NCBI GenBank assembly: GCA_907165135.1
Contig: OU015566.1
Coordinates: 12,260,157 to 12,324,156, forward strand
Reading direction: 5' to 3'
From: Oikopleura dioica
Lineage: Eukaryota > Chordata > Appendicularia > Copelata > Oikopleuridae
Length of the DNA: 64,000 nt
A program made the position numbers and the translations under genes. The notes beneath the pieces are model-generated. The model saw only the letters and a program-made list of their open reading frames with translations, did not search any database and was not told the DNA's origin. Below, piece by piece: positions 13,252-27,383 of the stretch (position 1 is the first letter of the stretch; every line of letters starts with the position of its first letter).

Positions 13252-14328
13252 TCAGCCCTTCGACTGTTTCTTCAACTTTTTGAGTTCTTTCTTTGACAGC
13301 TTCTTCTTCGTTGTTGTCTCAGGAACTAGAATTTTTAAATGAATATCGACCGATATGGACATTTTTTACCAGTTGTTGTGGAAGTGGAAGTCCAAGCGGT
13401 TGTGTTGAGAATCGTAGTCGTTGTCAACTCTTCTGTTGTTGTTGGCGCTTCAGTAGTTGTTGTTGTCGTCGTTGTGGTTGTGGTGGTGGTGGTGGTTGTC
13501 GTCATAACAGGTGTCATTGTTGTTTTTGGAATAGAGAACTTTTCCTTTTTGGGAGTTTCGCCGAGAATCCTGTTGAGTACGTCTGGGTTGTTTTCGACTG
13601 AAAGAACAAGTAACGGATTGAATGGATAGACAAAGCCTAACCGATTCGGGCAAAGTGGTTGGTGAATTGATGATGAAGCCGAGTGGACACTTCCTAAAGA
13701 TTTGACATTTATTTCTCTTGATTTTGATATCGGTTCAAACCTTGAGTCTTCTCGACTTCTTGCAGTCCAACAAATAGCTGTTGTGCAATCGCACGAGAAC
13801 TCGATAAAACTTGTCGATTTTATCCGCGTCGCTTTCGGGCAACTTCCGGATGTCAGCATCGATCTCATTGACCTCAGCTCGGGAAGCTTCTTTTCGACAG
13901 CCGTTGTTGTCCAAAGCATCTTGGTAACGAAGGTCTACTCGTTTAATTGCTCGGTCCAGCTTGGCTTTCTTTTTGTAATCTGGAGCCACGTCTCGGAGCC
14001 AATCCCGCATTTGTCCAGTTACCTACAAAGTCGCTTGAGTTATAATGGCAGTTGTAGTTGTCTCTACTTTTAGAACTTTTCCAAAGGGAGATTTCGCTCT
14101 TTCTTCGATGCCGAGCGCATCATAAGGGAGAAAATTATCGAGATAGCCTCCTCGCTCTTTCTCTGGACTTTTTAGGAATTAGAAAATATTGTCTTATTAT
14201 TTTAAATAAAATATTTTTCATAATTTTCGTAAATTTCTTATTCCATTCATATCATCATCAAAAGTCACGGCAGGATCACCCTCTTGTGCCAGGCTCAAAC
14301 TGGCGAGAAAAAACACTGATAATTTCAT
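13252..14328 (-). CDS. SPARC-like secreted protein with threonine-rich tail
   Basis: Six exons (14328-14269, 14160-14068, 14022-13741, 13693-13642, 13597-13370, 13325-13252) give 262 residues in phase. MKLSVFFLASLSLAQEGDPA is a signal peptide. The third exon starts VTGQMRDWLRDVAP, and MRDWL is the hallmark opening of the SPARC extracellular calcium-binding domain. The rest of that domain is only weakly conserved, and I do not see the usual EF-hand pair or the follistatin module. Exon 5 has a run of about 17 threonines followed by TEAPTTTEELTTTT, a mucin-like segment likely to be O-glycosylated. The C-terminus is very basic (KKKLSKKELKKLKKQSKG). This suggests a matrix-bound, degenerate SPARC relative. 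A GalNAc-transferase is also encoded in this window. Confidence 0.7.
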
Positions 14329-14903
14329 TCTTCGATTTTTCTGTCTTTCAAAAAATCTCGACTACGGGAAAAGGGATGGAACGCGCCTGTTTTATAGTGA
14401 CATGCGTTGAGTGCCCTCTGGATCAAGTGGATCTGTCAAAGTTGTTCGGTTGAATTGGACGAACTGGGCTAGAGTACCTGCGGAGCCTGTCAGACGTGCT
14501 CTTCCGCTAATGACTGACAAACAAAATTTTGGGAAAAGCGCAAGATCATCTCAAAAATCAACTTTCGAAGGGTGGTATTGGCTGATTCTTCGGCAAGACC
14601 GAAGAATTGATGCTTTCACGGAAATGCTTGATTTCGTTTATTTCAAGATCACTTCCGAAAACATCATCTGATTGTAATTTTCCTTGAAAGTCCAATAAAT
14701 CATCAAAGAGTTGATCGCCATCTGCAATCGACAAAGAAAAATTTTCGTGCTCCGCGAAATTGCCTGAAAGAGACAGATTTCTCGCGATTTTGATTTCGAT
14801 CAGCGACGATTTCCGCCATCTGTCGATCGGGAATAAATACAGGCGTCTGACAGCGCTTCCCATTGAAAACAAATTACACATCCAAATATCCAAAAAGATA
14901 AAA
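14329..14903. other. Divergent intergenic region
   Basis: Separates the - strand SPARC-like gene and the + strand small gene at 14904. It contains the TATA box at 14388-14396. A minus-strand open frame (14558-14929) overlaps it but has no supporting features. Confidence 0.5.
14388..14396 (-). promoter_or_regulatory. TATA box of the SPARC-like gene
   Basis: On the minus strand this reads TATAAAACA, about 60 bp upstream of the ATG at 14328. Spacing and sequence fit a TATA-type promoter for a strongly expressed secreted protein. Confidence 0.5.
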
Positions 14904-15119
14904 ATGGGAAAAATCTCTCGAAAATTCATGGAAAAGGCTAGAAAGCTTCTCCCGACAAAAGAGGGCCACCAACTTTTCGAAGACGTCAGAGACGAGTCGC
15001 CAGAAAAAAGCCCAGAAACGCCAAAGAAGATGAAAATCTCCGAGAAGTCATACCAGAATCTGATCTCAGTCCTCTCTTCTGGAAGCCCTATTTCTGCCTG
15101 TACAGTTTCCTTTGCTTAG
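14904..15119 (+). CDS. Small basic single-exon protein, unknown
   Basis: A 71-residue intronless frame, MGKISRKFMEKARKLLPT onward. The first 20 residues are basic and helical, the centre is charged and Pro-rich (SPEKSPETPKK), and the C-terminus is short and hydrophilic. The frame stays open 144 nt upstream, but the MGKIS start is preferred because the sequence before it is AT-rich and unlike coding DNA. No family recognised. Confidence 0.4.
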   Translation: MGKISRKFMEKARKLLPTKEGHQLFEDVRDESPEKSPETPKKMKISEKSYQNLISVLSSGSPISACTVSFA

Positions 15120-15363
15120 AAAAAATTCTCCTGCTCAATAAATTCATCCAATTATAAAACGAAATCTCCCTTTTTCTTGCGCAAAAAGCAGAAGTCGCCA
15201 TTGATCTTTGAACATTAATCTTTATTAAAGAAGATAAAGGAACGATAAATGGCAGTTGAAATTGATAATTTCACTAAATTTTAAAAGTGTGAATGTTGAA
15301 AAGGGTCAAAATTTGAAAGAACAATTATGAATAAGTGGGAAACGAAAGAAACCGTGAATTTTC

Positions 15364-16266
15364 CTAAACAATCTCTCCAGGCTCCTGGTTTTCATCAGCG
15401 GCAACTTGCGGATCCTCGGCCTTTTGAGGCGTCGTTTCTGCTTCCATTGATGATTCGGGCGTTTTTGAATGCTTGACAGGGTTGTTGTTCTTAGACTTTT
15501 TCTGGCCCCAAGTTCTGTGTGCGTCGAGGACTTTCTTCACTTCTTCCTGGTCGACATCAGTTCTTTCGCGGAGAAAATGGATAAAGACTCCTCCTGGAAG
15601 TCGTCGCTGCTTTCGTCTCTCGCACATGACTCCACCCTATTACAATTAGTTGAAAGAAAAATAAAAAGTGCTACTATTCAAACCTCTTTTTCAGCTTCGA
15701 TAACTTTTTCCATTAATTCAATGGCAATTTTGTTGCCGCAGATGTTGATAAGAGCTCGTAGCTGGATGCTAGAAATCAAATAAAGAATAAAATCGCTAAT
15801 TTTACGCTGTTAGCTTACAGTTTGTGCTCCCATAATCTGAAGCGAATCTCTTGCGTCAACTCCTCAGAAGTCATTTCTTCGCTCAAAGGGCTTTTGGATT
15901 TGAGAATTCTTGGAACTCCCATTTCGACTCTCGGAAAGCCAGTGTGCAGCTTCTTGACGATCTGGGGCTTTTGATTGTGGCGATTTCCGGGTTGTTCTTT
16001 TCCTTTGCGGCACTGATTCATTTGGTGCGGTCGGATTCGTTTGTTTCGGAAGTTCTTAGCGCTAGAAATCGTTGAATTAACGTAGGAAAGGAATAGTACT
16101 GTAATTACTTGCAAAAAGTGCCTCCTTGAGTCTCCATCGCGCCCAGTGCATCCTCAAGCTGGGCAGTGAGTTCTTGCTCCATCAGAATATCACCCCAGAG
16201 ATTCGCCTTTGGCATATTTTCAACACGGTCAACTCTAAAAATGCGAGTTGACTTGGATATCTTCAT
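15364..16266 (-). CDS. PHAX: PHAX, phosphorylated adaptor for RNA export
   Basis: Four exons (16266-16109, 16061-15819, 15768-15684, 15636-15364) give 252 residues in phase. PHAX binds m7G-capped U snRNAs and small RNAs together with the cap-binding complex and bridges them to CRM1 for nuclear export. The N-terminal motif NLWGDILMEQELTAQL matches the conserved WG..L.EQ segment. The PHAX RNA-binding domain runs over exons 3-4 (LINICGNKIAIELMEKVIEA, then GGVMCERRKQRRLPGGVFIH). The C-terminus is charged. It is shorter than vertebrate PHAX (about 390), mostly through loss of acidic N-terminal sequence. It is divergent from CCNH, sharing the 341-bp region 16267-16607. Confidence 0.9.
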
Positions 16267-16607
16267 TACCCAAATTCCACAAAGACTGGCACAGACTCTC
16301 AAAATCTCTCGTTCAAATTTTCTGGGGGGCTTTCTCAATAAAGAGCGACGTTGGCCAATGAGCTCGCGGCGATTTTCCAATATTACTGAAATGAAGCACA
16401 AGCAAAACCGTTAAGTTACTTTTCAGAGAAGAAAATACCCATGAAAGAGATTGAAATCTAAGAAAAGTTCCATCTAGAAGAATGAAGATAAGTACCGACG
16501 TTTTCAATGTCTGATAGTCTGCATCAATTACTCAATAAACTAGAGATTATCTGAACATTCTTCAATCTGAATTTTTTATAATAAATATTCAAAATTTTGT
16601 TCTTAGA
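16267..16607. promoter_or_regulatory. Shared divergent promoter region, PHAX / CCNH
   Basis: A 341-bp interval between the start codons of PHAX (-) and cyclin H (+). Part may be 5'UTR or an upstream PHAX exon (a minus-strand frame is open to 16401). No clear core promoter motif seen. Confidence 0.5.
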
Positions 16608-17771
16608 ATGTTTCACACATCGACCCAGCGCGAGCACTGGACATTTTCCTCGAAAGATGACCTCTTCACCCTTCGAGAAAGGGTCAACGAAAACTACCGG
16701 TCGAAAATGAGCTCACGATTGAAGCTAGGGCCCTCTCAATGGCTTGCTCCAGATGAAGAGCTCAAATATATAAAGTATTATGAAGGAAGACTTCAAAGTT
16801 TCTGCAACCACTTCAAGGTGCTTCTTCTTAAAATTATTTATCTATCATTCTTAATTTTAGGTCCCTGTCAAGAACATATTCAGCCTTCCTCCGACCGTCA
16901 AAGCCACTGCAATCGTTTACTTCAAGCGTTTTTACCTCCGGACGTCTGCGATGGAATACAACCCGCGTTTTGTTGCTTTTGCATGTCTCTGGCTCGCCAC
17001 CAAAGTTGAGGAGTTCAACGTCTCCATTACAGAGTTTGTCGAGAATTTGCAGCCGAAGGATCAAGACGAATGCACCCACTTCGAGGACATCATTTTGTCT
17101 CTCGAATTGCCGATTATTCACGCTCTGAAGGTGAGAACAGAAAACTTCCAGCAGCGAAATAAACACTTCTTGACTAGTATCACCTGACAATACATAATCC
17201 ATACAGACCCCTAGAAGGATTTCTCATCGATCTTCGAGCGAGATGCGAGGGTCTTCAAAACAGCGATATTCTCCGCCAAAATGCATATGCTTTTCTCGAT
17301 AAGGTCTTCCGCACTGACGTTCCTCTTCTTCACCCACCATCAGTGATCGCAATTGCCGCTTGCAGACAATCAGCGAGCGAGAATAAAGTGTCCATTGATC
17401 AGTGAGTCAAGAAATAGTGGTATCTCTCTTCTTCAATGTTAGGTACATTCTCGGAAAATTGTTCCCCGATTCCAAAGAATCACCAGAATATGAGCACTTC
17501 AAAACTGCTATCAAAAAGATCCGGAGCGCTGTCAAAAAGTCCGACAAAGAGATTCCGGCCCCAGAAGTCGTCGGTCAACTCAAAGCCAAGTGGGAGCGCT
17601 GTCGAAATCCAGGTAAACTCATGTTCATTCGAAAATGCAGCAGTAGTCATTCAAGTTCAATGATCTATTTCAGACCTTACTGACGAAAAACTTGTCCAAT
17701 TCGTTGACGATGATGATGATGCTGCTCCAGTTGTTGAAACAATTTCAATGGATGATCTCGTCGATTTCTAA
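16608..17771 (+). CDS. CCNH: Cyclin H
   Basis: Five exons (16608-16817, 16861-17130, 17178-17401, 17443-17612, 17674-17771) give 323 residues, the same as human cyclin H. It is the regulatory subunit of CAK (CDK7-cyclin H-MAT1), which activates cell-cycle CDKs and, in TFIIH, phosphorylates the RNA polymerase II tail. The N-terminal helix and first cyclin fold are clear (YYEGRLQSFCNHFKVPVKN, then AIVYFKRFYLRTSAMEYNPR and ACLWLATKVEEFNVS). The second fold follows from 17178 (PPSVIAIAACRQSA). The acidic C-terminus (DDDDDAAPVVETISMDDLVDF) is typical. USP8 begins about 80 bp downstream behind an acceptor-like site, suggesting an operon. Confidence 0.95.
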
Positions 17772-17889
17772 AGAAAGATCCTTACAAGTTCAAAAATGTA
17801 TCTAGACTGCCAATTAGTAACTAAAGCAGCTGACTTTTTTGACTTTTTCAGAGGAAAATCGGATCGGGTTATGTAGAGAACAAGCAGAG
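17772..17889 (+). promoter_or_regulatory. CCNH-USP8 intercistronic spacer with probable trans-splice acceptor
   Basis: After the CCNH stop at 17771 a pyrimidine-rich tract ends in TTTTTCAG at 17851, followed by 38 nt and the USP8 ATG (17890). No 5' exon is needed for USP8, so the AG probably accepts a spliced leader, giving a two-gene operon. Confidence 0.5.
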
Positions 17890-21546
<3,657 letters not shown>

Positions 21547-21762
21547 GTTCAACTAAATAAAGAAAGAAATTCTAAAGCCTTTGAAGCCACATTCGATTTT
21601 TCTGTTTCATATATCTTTATTCTTCTTTCGCCTATTTCATATTTGCAAAAGGTTAATGTGTAATTTGTGATTCTAAAAACTATTCTAAAATTAAAAAGTG
21701 CAAATTCATTCATAATTTCGTTGCGGAGGATTTTCGTTTTCAAGGGTCGTTTCTTTTGAATT

Positions 21763-23082
21763 TTGGTTCAGAAATCCGGGCTGGAAATGAAAGGGCTGAA
21801 CGGCGTCAAACCGGAGATTCTCAAGAACTTCGAAATTTCCAGCCAGAATGTTATTCAACCCCTTCCACCGATCGAAAAAATACCGACCCTGAAGACTTCC
21901 CTGATCAATACTGGCCGAGTTCTTCAAAAAATGAAAACGCGGAGGGCCAGGTTAGGAAGAAAACGTTTGAAGAAAAGATCAAAGAAGAAATTGACGGCAT
22001 CGTGAATTCTAAAATAAAAGACGAAGCTCAATCTCCAAGAAAACTCGATCCTTTGCCCCCTTTCAATCTTCATATTTCGGAGAATATCTCCGTAGGCCCG
22101 GGGCAGGTAAGTTTCTTTCTATCAGAATCAAACCGTGACAGTATCTCTCAATCAGACAGTGACGGACCCTGCGTTTGCGTACACAAAGAAGGAAGCTCTT
22201 ACTTCTTACAAGAAAATACACAAGGCAGTTGCGCCAAAATCGTGGAAAGTTCCAAAAGAAGAGAAGCCAGTCTCGTTGCTAAAAGAACTTTGCCCAGAAA
22301 CAGAAATCCTGAAATTCGGAGAGCACCAAGAACTCCTGCTAGAGGTAAAAAGTCATAATTATTCCTCACTCAAAATCTCCTAGATTCTGAAACACTACAG
22401 AGAATACCTAGGCCATCTCGACACTAAAATCGCATCACTCGATGATTTACCAGAACCTGTCCCGATCACAGTAAATGTCAGAGAAGAAAAACGACTTCAC
22501 GATCAAGCGATTCAAAGCGGAAAAGAAAAACAAGAATATATCGCGGCACCTTTGCCTCCGCCACCAAAGCCTGAAGAAATTATCAAAACAGAATACATAG
22601 ACCCAGAATATCATGAACTACCAAAGGCAGGATTTTTTTATTTATAATAATGTATCAAGACCAGTATTTGACGCACGGAGTCTAAATCTTTTTGAATCAT
22701 TTTAAAACATTAAATTGAAACAGTAATGGGAACAAAGTGTGAAAAGGTTTATATTTCGATTTTCAATGCAAGAGCGCCCCCAGAAGCATCTGTTTAAAAT
22801 GCATAAAAATGCATGTGAAATGCAAAAATGCCTAAAAGATCCTTATCAAAGTCAATCGTCGACCTCGGCGTTCAAGTCCAAGATCAGATCAATCGACTTG
22901 CTGACCTCGATTCTGAAACAAGCAAGATCAAACCATGGTACAACAAGCTCGAAAAAACCCTTCTCGATGAAGAAAAACTACTTCGCATAAAACTATCAAA
23001 TCTAAAGGAGAAAAACGACCTTTTTGAGAGCCAAGAAGAGCTGAAAGAGCTCAGCGACGAATTCTCGAAGGAAGCATATTAA
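21763..23082 (+). CDS. Coiled-coil protein, unknown
   Basis: Starts MVQKSGLEMKGLNGVKPEIL. To keep the strongly coding frame after 21950, a very short 32-bp intron (GTTCTT to CCAG, about 21919-21950) must be removed. Then come exons ending at GGGCAG (22106), a segment starting TVTDPAFAYTKKEALTSYKK, and one starting ILKHYREYLGHLDTK, which runs into a Pro-rich patch (PLPPPPKPEEI). The last exon ends ELKELSDEFSKEAY at 23082. It can be joined either by a GC-AG intron starting after PEYHELPK (22627), or it is a separate small gene starting MPKRSLSKS at 22828. The protein is rich in Lys/Glu heptads, suggesting a structural, perhaps centrosomal, role; that is inference. No family recognised. Confidence 0.5.
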
Positions 23083-23188
23083 TTTTTATACTTTGTTAAT
23101 TCATAAAATATATTTTTCTACTGTAAGTAATCGTTATTTCATTTTAGATGATTTATTAATCGTAAAATATCAAAGAAAATATACGAAG

Positions 23189-25599
23189 ATGAGGACTGTT
23201 CGTATTCATGTCAAGTCTGTTTTAAAGGTTTTCGAACATCTGTAAATCGCTGTGGTAACTTTATTTTTAGCTCATTGTCTTCCTTGGATGCTTCGGTGGA
23301 ATAATGTTTGCCATGTGGCCCAAGACCACCGAAGAGTTTATCCGAGAGACGGAAAGCTCTTACAATGATCTCAAAAAACGCGCCATGGACTCTATCGCAT
23401 CTGTTGGTGGTAAGCTTCGACTTGAAGATATTGACCCAGCCTTGGCGGAGGGTTTCCCAAAATTGACGAAAGATGAGATTGGCAATTACGAGCCGAAGGA
23501 TTGGAAGGTCCCTGCGGGTCCGGGTGAAGGTGGACTTGAGCCAGTCAAGCTGGATAACTCGCCGGAGATGGAGAAGAAACAGAAAGATGGTAAGTCATTC
23601 ACTTCAATGGCTTCGTTTCTATTGAAATTCTAGCTATCAACGAATTCGGCTTCAATATGGTGGCATCGGATGCTGTCTCACTCGATCGCTATCCAGCTGA
23701 TTTGCGTCACGAAGAATGCAAACACTACCAATACCCAGAAAAACTCCCAGCATCATCGGTCATTTTCGTCTTTCACAACGAGGGCTGGTCTACTCTAGTA
23801 CGAAGTATTCACTCGGTCGTAAATTTTTCGCCTCCAGAGCTTCTCGAAGAAGTTGTGCTGATTGACGATGGCTCGACGAAGGAACATATTACCGGAGGTC
23901 GACTTGAGGAGCATATCAAACAGTGGAATGGACTTGTCAAGGTAAAGAAATTTTTTCGAAACCGGTCTAAAAAATTCTAGCTTTACCGAAACGAGCGTAG
24001 AGAAGGTCTGATTCGAGCTCGATCTATCGGAGCGAAGAAAGCTGTCGGCTCAGTTCTAGTCTATCTCGATGCACACTGTGAAGTTCAGCCGAACTGGCTT
24101 GTTCCCCTTGTTGAGCCAATGGTCCACGACTATCGAATTTGCACTGTTCCTATGGTGGATGCTATCGATGGTTCAACATATGTCTTCTCACCACAAGCGG
24201 GAGGAGATGAGAATAATTTTGCTAGAGGAGCTTGGGATTGGGACTTGCTGTGGAAGAGAATTCCTTTGAACGATCGAGAGAGGGTACTTAGACACTCATT
24301 TACCCTTTTTAAATCAGTTTTAGGCTCGACAAGAGCATACTACATCGCCTTACCGATCGCCCGCCATGGCTGGTGGTCTTTTTGCAATTTCCCGAAAGTT
24401 CTTCTTTGAACTTGGTTTGTACGATCAAGGACTCGATATTTGGGGAGGAGAAAACTTTGAAATTTCATACAAAATCTGGATGTGTCACGGACAGATGCTT
24501 TTTGTTCCATGTTCCAGAGTTGGACATATTTACAGAATGAAGGGATGGAGGGGCAATGGTACTCCATCTTATGTCAAAGGTAGACAGTTTTATTACGCTC
24601 TCGCAAATTGATCTTCTTCAAGGAAATTTCGTCGATCGAAACTACGTTCGAGTGGTGGAAGTCTGGTGGGATGACTACGCTAAATACTTTTATGAGCGAA
24701 AACCTAATGCTAAACATGTTGATCCTGGAGATCTCACTGAAGTTAAAGCGGTACGAGAACGGCTTCAGTGCAAATCCTTCGATTGGTTCATGAAAGAGAT
24801 CGGCTACGACTTACCAAAATATTTCCCTCTTGTTGAACCCGGAAATGGAGCTCGCGGACATATCACAAACGTTGGTACGAATCTATGCGTCGATGGACAT
24901 CACGCTGGTCAAGGAGATCAGCTTTCACTCTCCGAATGTAACGCAGTCAAGGAAGGTCAATGGATGCTCACCTGGCATGAAGATATCCGACCTCTTAGCG
25001 GATCAAGTAAGTTTTTAAGGCGTACAACTATTTTAATTAAATCAGGTGGGATAATGGATAAAATGATGTTTTGGAAAAATTTTGGTAAGCACTTAGCATG
25101 CAATTTATCTTCATTTATCCGACCCAACGATCCGTTTATCTCTCATAAATGAACTTCGATTAGTTCTCAGATGATTATTTTCAAATTATTGATTTTAAAA
25201 TCGGCTCCCATTTTGATAGTTATCTTTAGATGTCGAAAATAAAAAAGCCTCTGACGCGCGAAAACAATGCTGGGACGGCACTGGAATCGGAAATCCAATT
25301 GGTTTTTGGGAGTGCCACACACAAGGTGGCAACCAGCTCTTCAAATATCTCCCCGACAAGAAGCAATTCATCCACGCGCCTTCCAGAGCTTGCGCTACGG
25401 CCGATCCGGTTTTCCTCGTATCAATAAATGATTTTTATGTTCTTTTTAGGACAAGAAAAAGGTCTATCTCAAAGCTTGTGATGATGGCAACGACAGGCAA
25501 AAATGGTGGTGGGATAGACAGGACGACGCTGTTCTTGCTCGACAAAATAAAGACATGCAAAATCACATCGATCCTCCAGAGTTGGATTATCTTTCGTAA
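23189..25599 (+). CDS. Polypeptide N-acetylgalactosaminyltransferase, GALNT7/10 type
   Basis: Eight exons (23189-23227, 23271-23589, 23634-23941, 23981-24283, 24324-24579, 24623-25006, 25230-25417, 25450-25599) give 648 residues. The enzyme adds GalNAc to Ser/Thr to start mucin-type O-glycans in the Golgi. It is a type II membrane protein: a short basic N-terminus, then a hydrophobic anchor ([16 protein letters not shown]), a stem, the catalytic domain and a ricin-type lectin domain. Seen motifs: [17 protein letters not shown]; the DxH metal site in VYLDAHCE; the substrate loop around [14 protein letters not shown]; and [12 protein letters not shown] followed by [13 protein letters not shown], closest to GALNT7 and GALNT10, which prefer already glycosylated peptides. 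The lectin domain has CVD and QW-type repeats. Confidence 0.93.
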
Positions 25600-26164
25600 T
25601 CTTTCTCATTTTAGAGTTAACTTATAGAAACACCAAATCAACTCAAAACCCAATAGATTCAATTACGCTAAACTAGTACACACGCTTTCCACTGGTGAAA
25701 ATAACTTCAGATCAGAGTATCTCCTACATGCCGTTATTTGCGGTCCCAATCGTGTTTTCCTTCAGGTATCGACAACTCTCACTGCTTCTAAGTTTCGCCT
25801 TCTCTTCGCAAAAGTCTACCTGACTAGTATCTGACGCGCTTCTGAAATCAAGGAAGAGAATTTCTCATAAATCTCTTTCTCCATTCGTATATTTTTTCAT
25901 GTCGCTAAAATGTGTTAAAAGCTGTTAAAAAGCCTAAAAATAGATTCAAAGCCTACAAGATTATCTTCTGTATCGAGTATTTTATGATTCAAAGTCAAGT
26001 GTTTTACACGGGCATTTCTATTTCAACATAGAAGTGTCCGAAATTCGCCTTCAAGCTCCTGTATTGTTCTTTCAAATAAAAAATATTCTGTTACTGCTTA
26101 GTCGGTGCAATAAACTTTCATTAATAAAACAAGTGTTTGACTTCGTTACAGTTTTAGTTTCAGT
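25600..26164. other. Intergenic region GALNT to PAM16
   Basis: 565 bp holding the GALNT 3'UTR. It contains copy 2 of the recurring 15-mer at 25843-25857. No gene seen. Confidence 0.5.
25843..25857 (+). repeat. 15-mer TGAAATCAAGGAAGA, copy 2
   Basis: Exact copy, here in intergenic or 3'UTR sequence downstream of the GALNT gene rather than in an intron. Confidence 0.8.
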
Positions 26165-26706
26165 ATGACTTGGGACTCATTCAAGAGGCTCGCCATTGTC
26201 GCTCAGAAAACAGCAAAAGCATCGCTAAATGCGGCTCGAACTGCTGTGACAGAGACTTACAAGCAGAACAAGATCAGAGCTGAGGCAGCAGAGGCCCGGG
26301 AAGTAAGAATTCTCAATCTATAAAATGTTTTCTCTAATTGTTTTTAAAGAAAGAAGAAGCGGCTCAAAACAAAAACTTTTTCGAAAAAATGGGTCCCAGC
26401 CGTGAAATGTCGTTATCGGAAGCAATCGAAGTCCTTGGAATCGAAGATCAATACAAGACAGAGGAATTTACTGTCAGCCTAATTGAAGAGCGTCACGAAA
26501 AGATGATAGAAATCAATCAAAAGGGCAAAGTCGTCAGCCCGTATTTGGTGGCGAAGATTAATAACGCTAAAGATTCTGCCATTGTGGCGGCGCTCATGGA
26601 AGCGGAAAAGAATTCTAGCGCCGCAGAAGCCGATTCCAGTCAGGAAAAAGAGAAGACTGAAGCGAAAAGTGAAAGTGAAGAGAATAAAAAATCTGAACAA
26701 AAATAA
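26165..26706 (+). CDS. PAM16: PAM16/MAGMAS, TIM23 import-motor subunit
   Basis: Two exons (26165-26302 and 26350-26706) separated by a 47-bp intron give 164 residues. PAM16 is a J-like protein of the mitochondrial inner membrane. It pairs with PAM18 (DNAJC19) and restrains its stimulation of mtHsp70 during protein import. The N-terminal amphipathic helix (FKRLAIVAQKTAKASLNAAR) matches the membrane-associated start of the family. The J-like domain begins MSLSEAIEVLGI, lacks the HPD motif as expected, and contains the loop VVSPYLVAKINNAKD. An acidic/Lys-rich tail of about 35 residues (EKEKTEAKSESEENKKSEQK) goes beyond the usual end of about 125 residues. Confidence 0.88.
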
Positions 26707-26848
26707 ATTATTTACGACTAATTGAAAACAAGCTAAAATTCATAAAAGAAAGCCGGATCACTCGAGCCTTGAGCCTAAATGAAAGTTTCCCACCGCCAAG
26801 TACGCCGGTGATTCTATTTAGAAAGTCCTCGAGTTGATTAAATATTTC

Positions 26849-27309
26849 CAGGGTGGCTATTTTGGATTTGGGGGTTAGTTGGAATTGGATTGGATCCAAT
26901 CCAATAAGGTTTGGATGGAATTTGGATGGCCAGGGTACCGGATTTTGTTGGGGAAAATTGGGCAATTGGGGGAAATTTGGGGAATCGGATCCAATAAAAA
27001 ATATATCCCTAAACTATGCAAAGTAGGGTCATTTTCATGATGAAAATGAACAATTTCAGATAAAAAAATCATCGTTTGGCAGAGTTGATCCTCCTTTCGG
27101 ATAAAAACTTACTGTTTCCTTTCTTTTTAAAGTACTAGAAGCCTTGGAAAAATTGGAAACCCAATTGGATCCAATTGGAATTGGGGATTATTGGGAAATT
27201 GGGTAAAATTGGATTGGATTGGATTTTGGATGGATAGCTTCGACTCAAAATTTATTGGATGGAAATTGGATGGCCAGACCCCGAAATTTTGTCCAAAATA
27301 GCCACCCTG
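26849..27309. mobile_element. hAT-like MITE, 461 bp (element A)
   Basis: Perfect 18-bp terminal inverted repeats CAGGGTGGCTATTTTGGA, with a direct ATATTTC on each side (7-bp duplication, possibly 8 with one uncertain base). The interior has many TTGGAT-type units and a 22-bp perfect palindrome centred on GGATCC near 26894. No transposase is present, so it is non-autonomous. It lies in the 5' flank of MFSD13A, 70 bp before the start codon. Confidence 0.9.
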
Positions 27310-27362
27310 ATATTTCCCCTCATTGATTGTTTGCGATTTAGACGGACTTCGAAAAGACAAAA

Positions 27363-27383
27363 ATGTGGTCATACAGAGAATGA
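27363..27383 (+). promoter_or_regulatory. Upstream ORF overlapping the MFSD13A start
   Basis: A six-codon upstream frame (ATG TGG TCA TAC AGA GAA TGA) whose stop overlaps the main start in the form ATGA. This geometry can support termination-reinitiation control. It lies downstream of the probable acceptor at 27341, so it should be in the mature mRNA. Confidence 0.5.

Noticed and set aside
13293-13629. + strand frames rich in Val, Cys and Gly, and a His-rich - strand frame
   Set aside because: They are shadows of the poly-Thr codon run of the SPARC-like gene.
14558-14929. 123-codon minus-strand frame between the SPARC-like gene and the small + strand gene
   Set aside because: It overlaps the start of the + strand small gene and the promoter region, with no signal, domain or splice support. 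It could be real, but the evidence is too thin.
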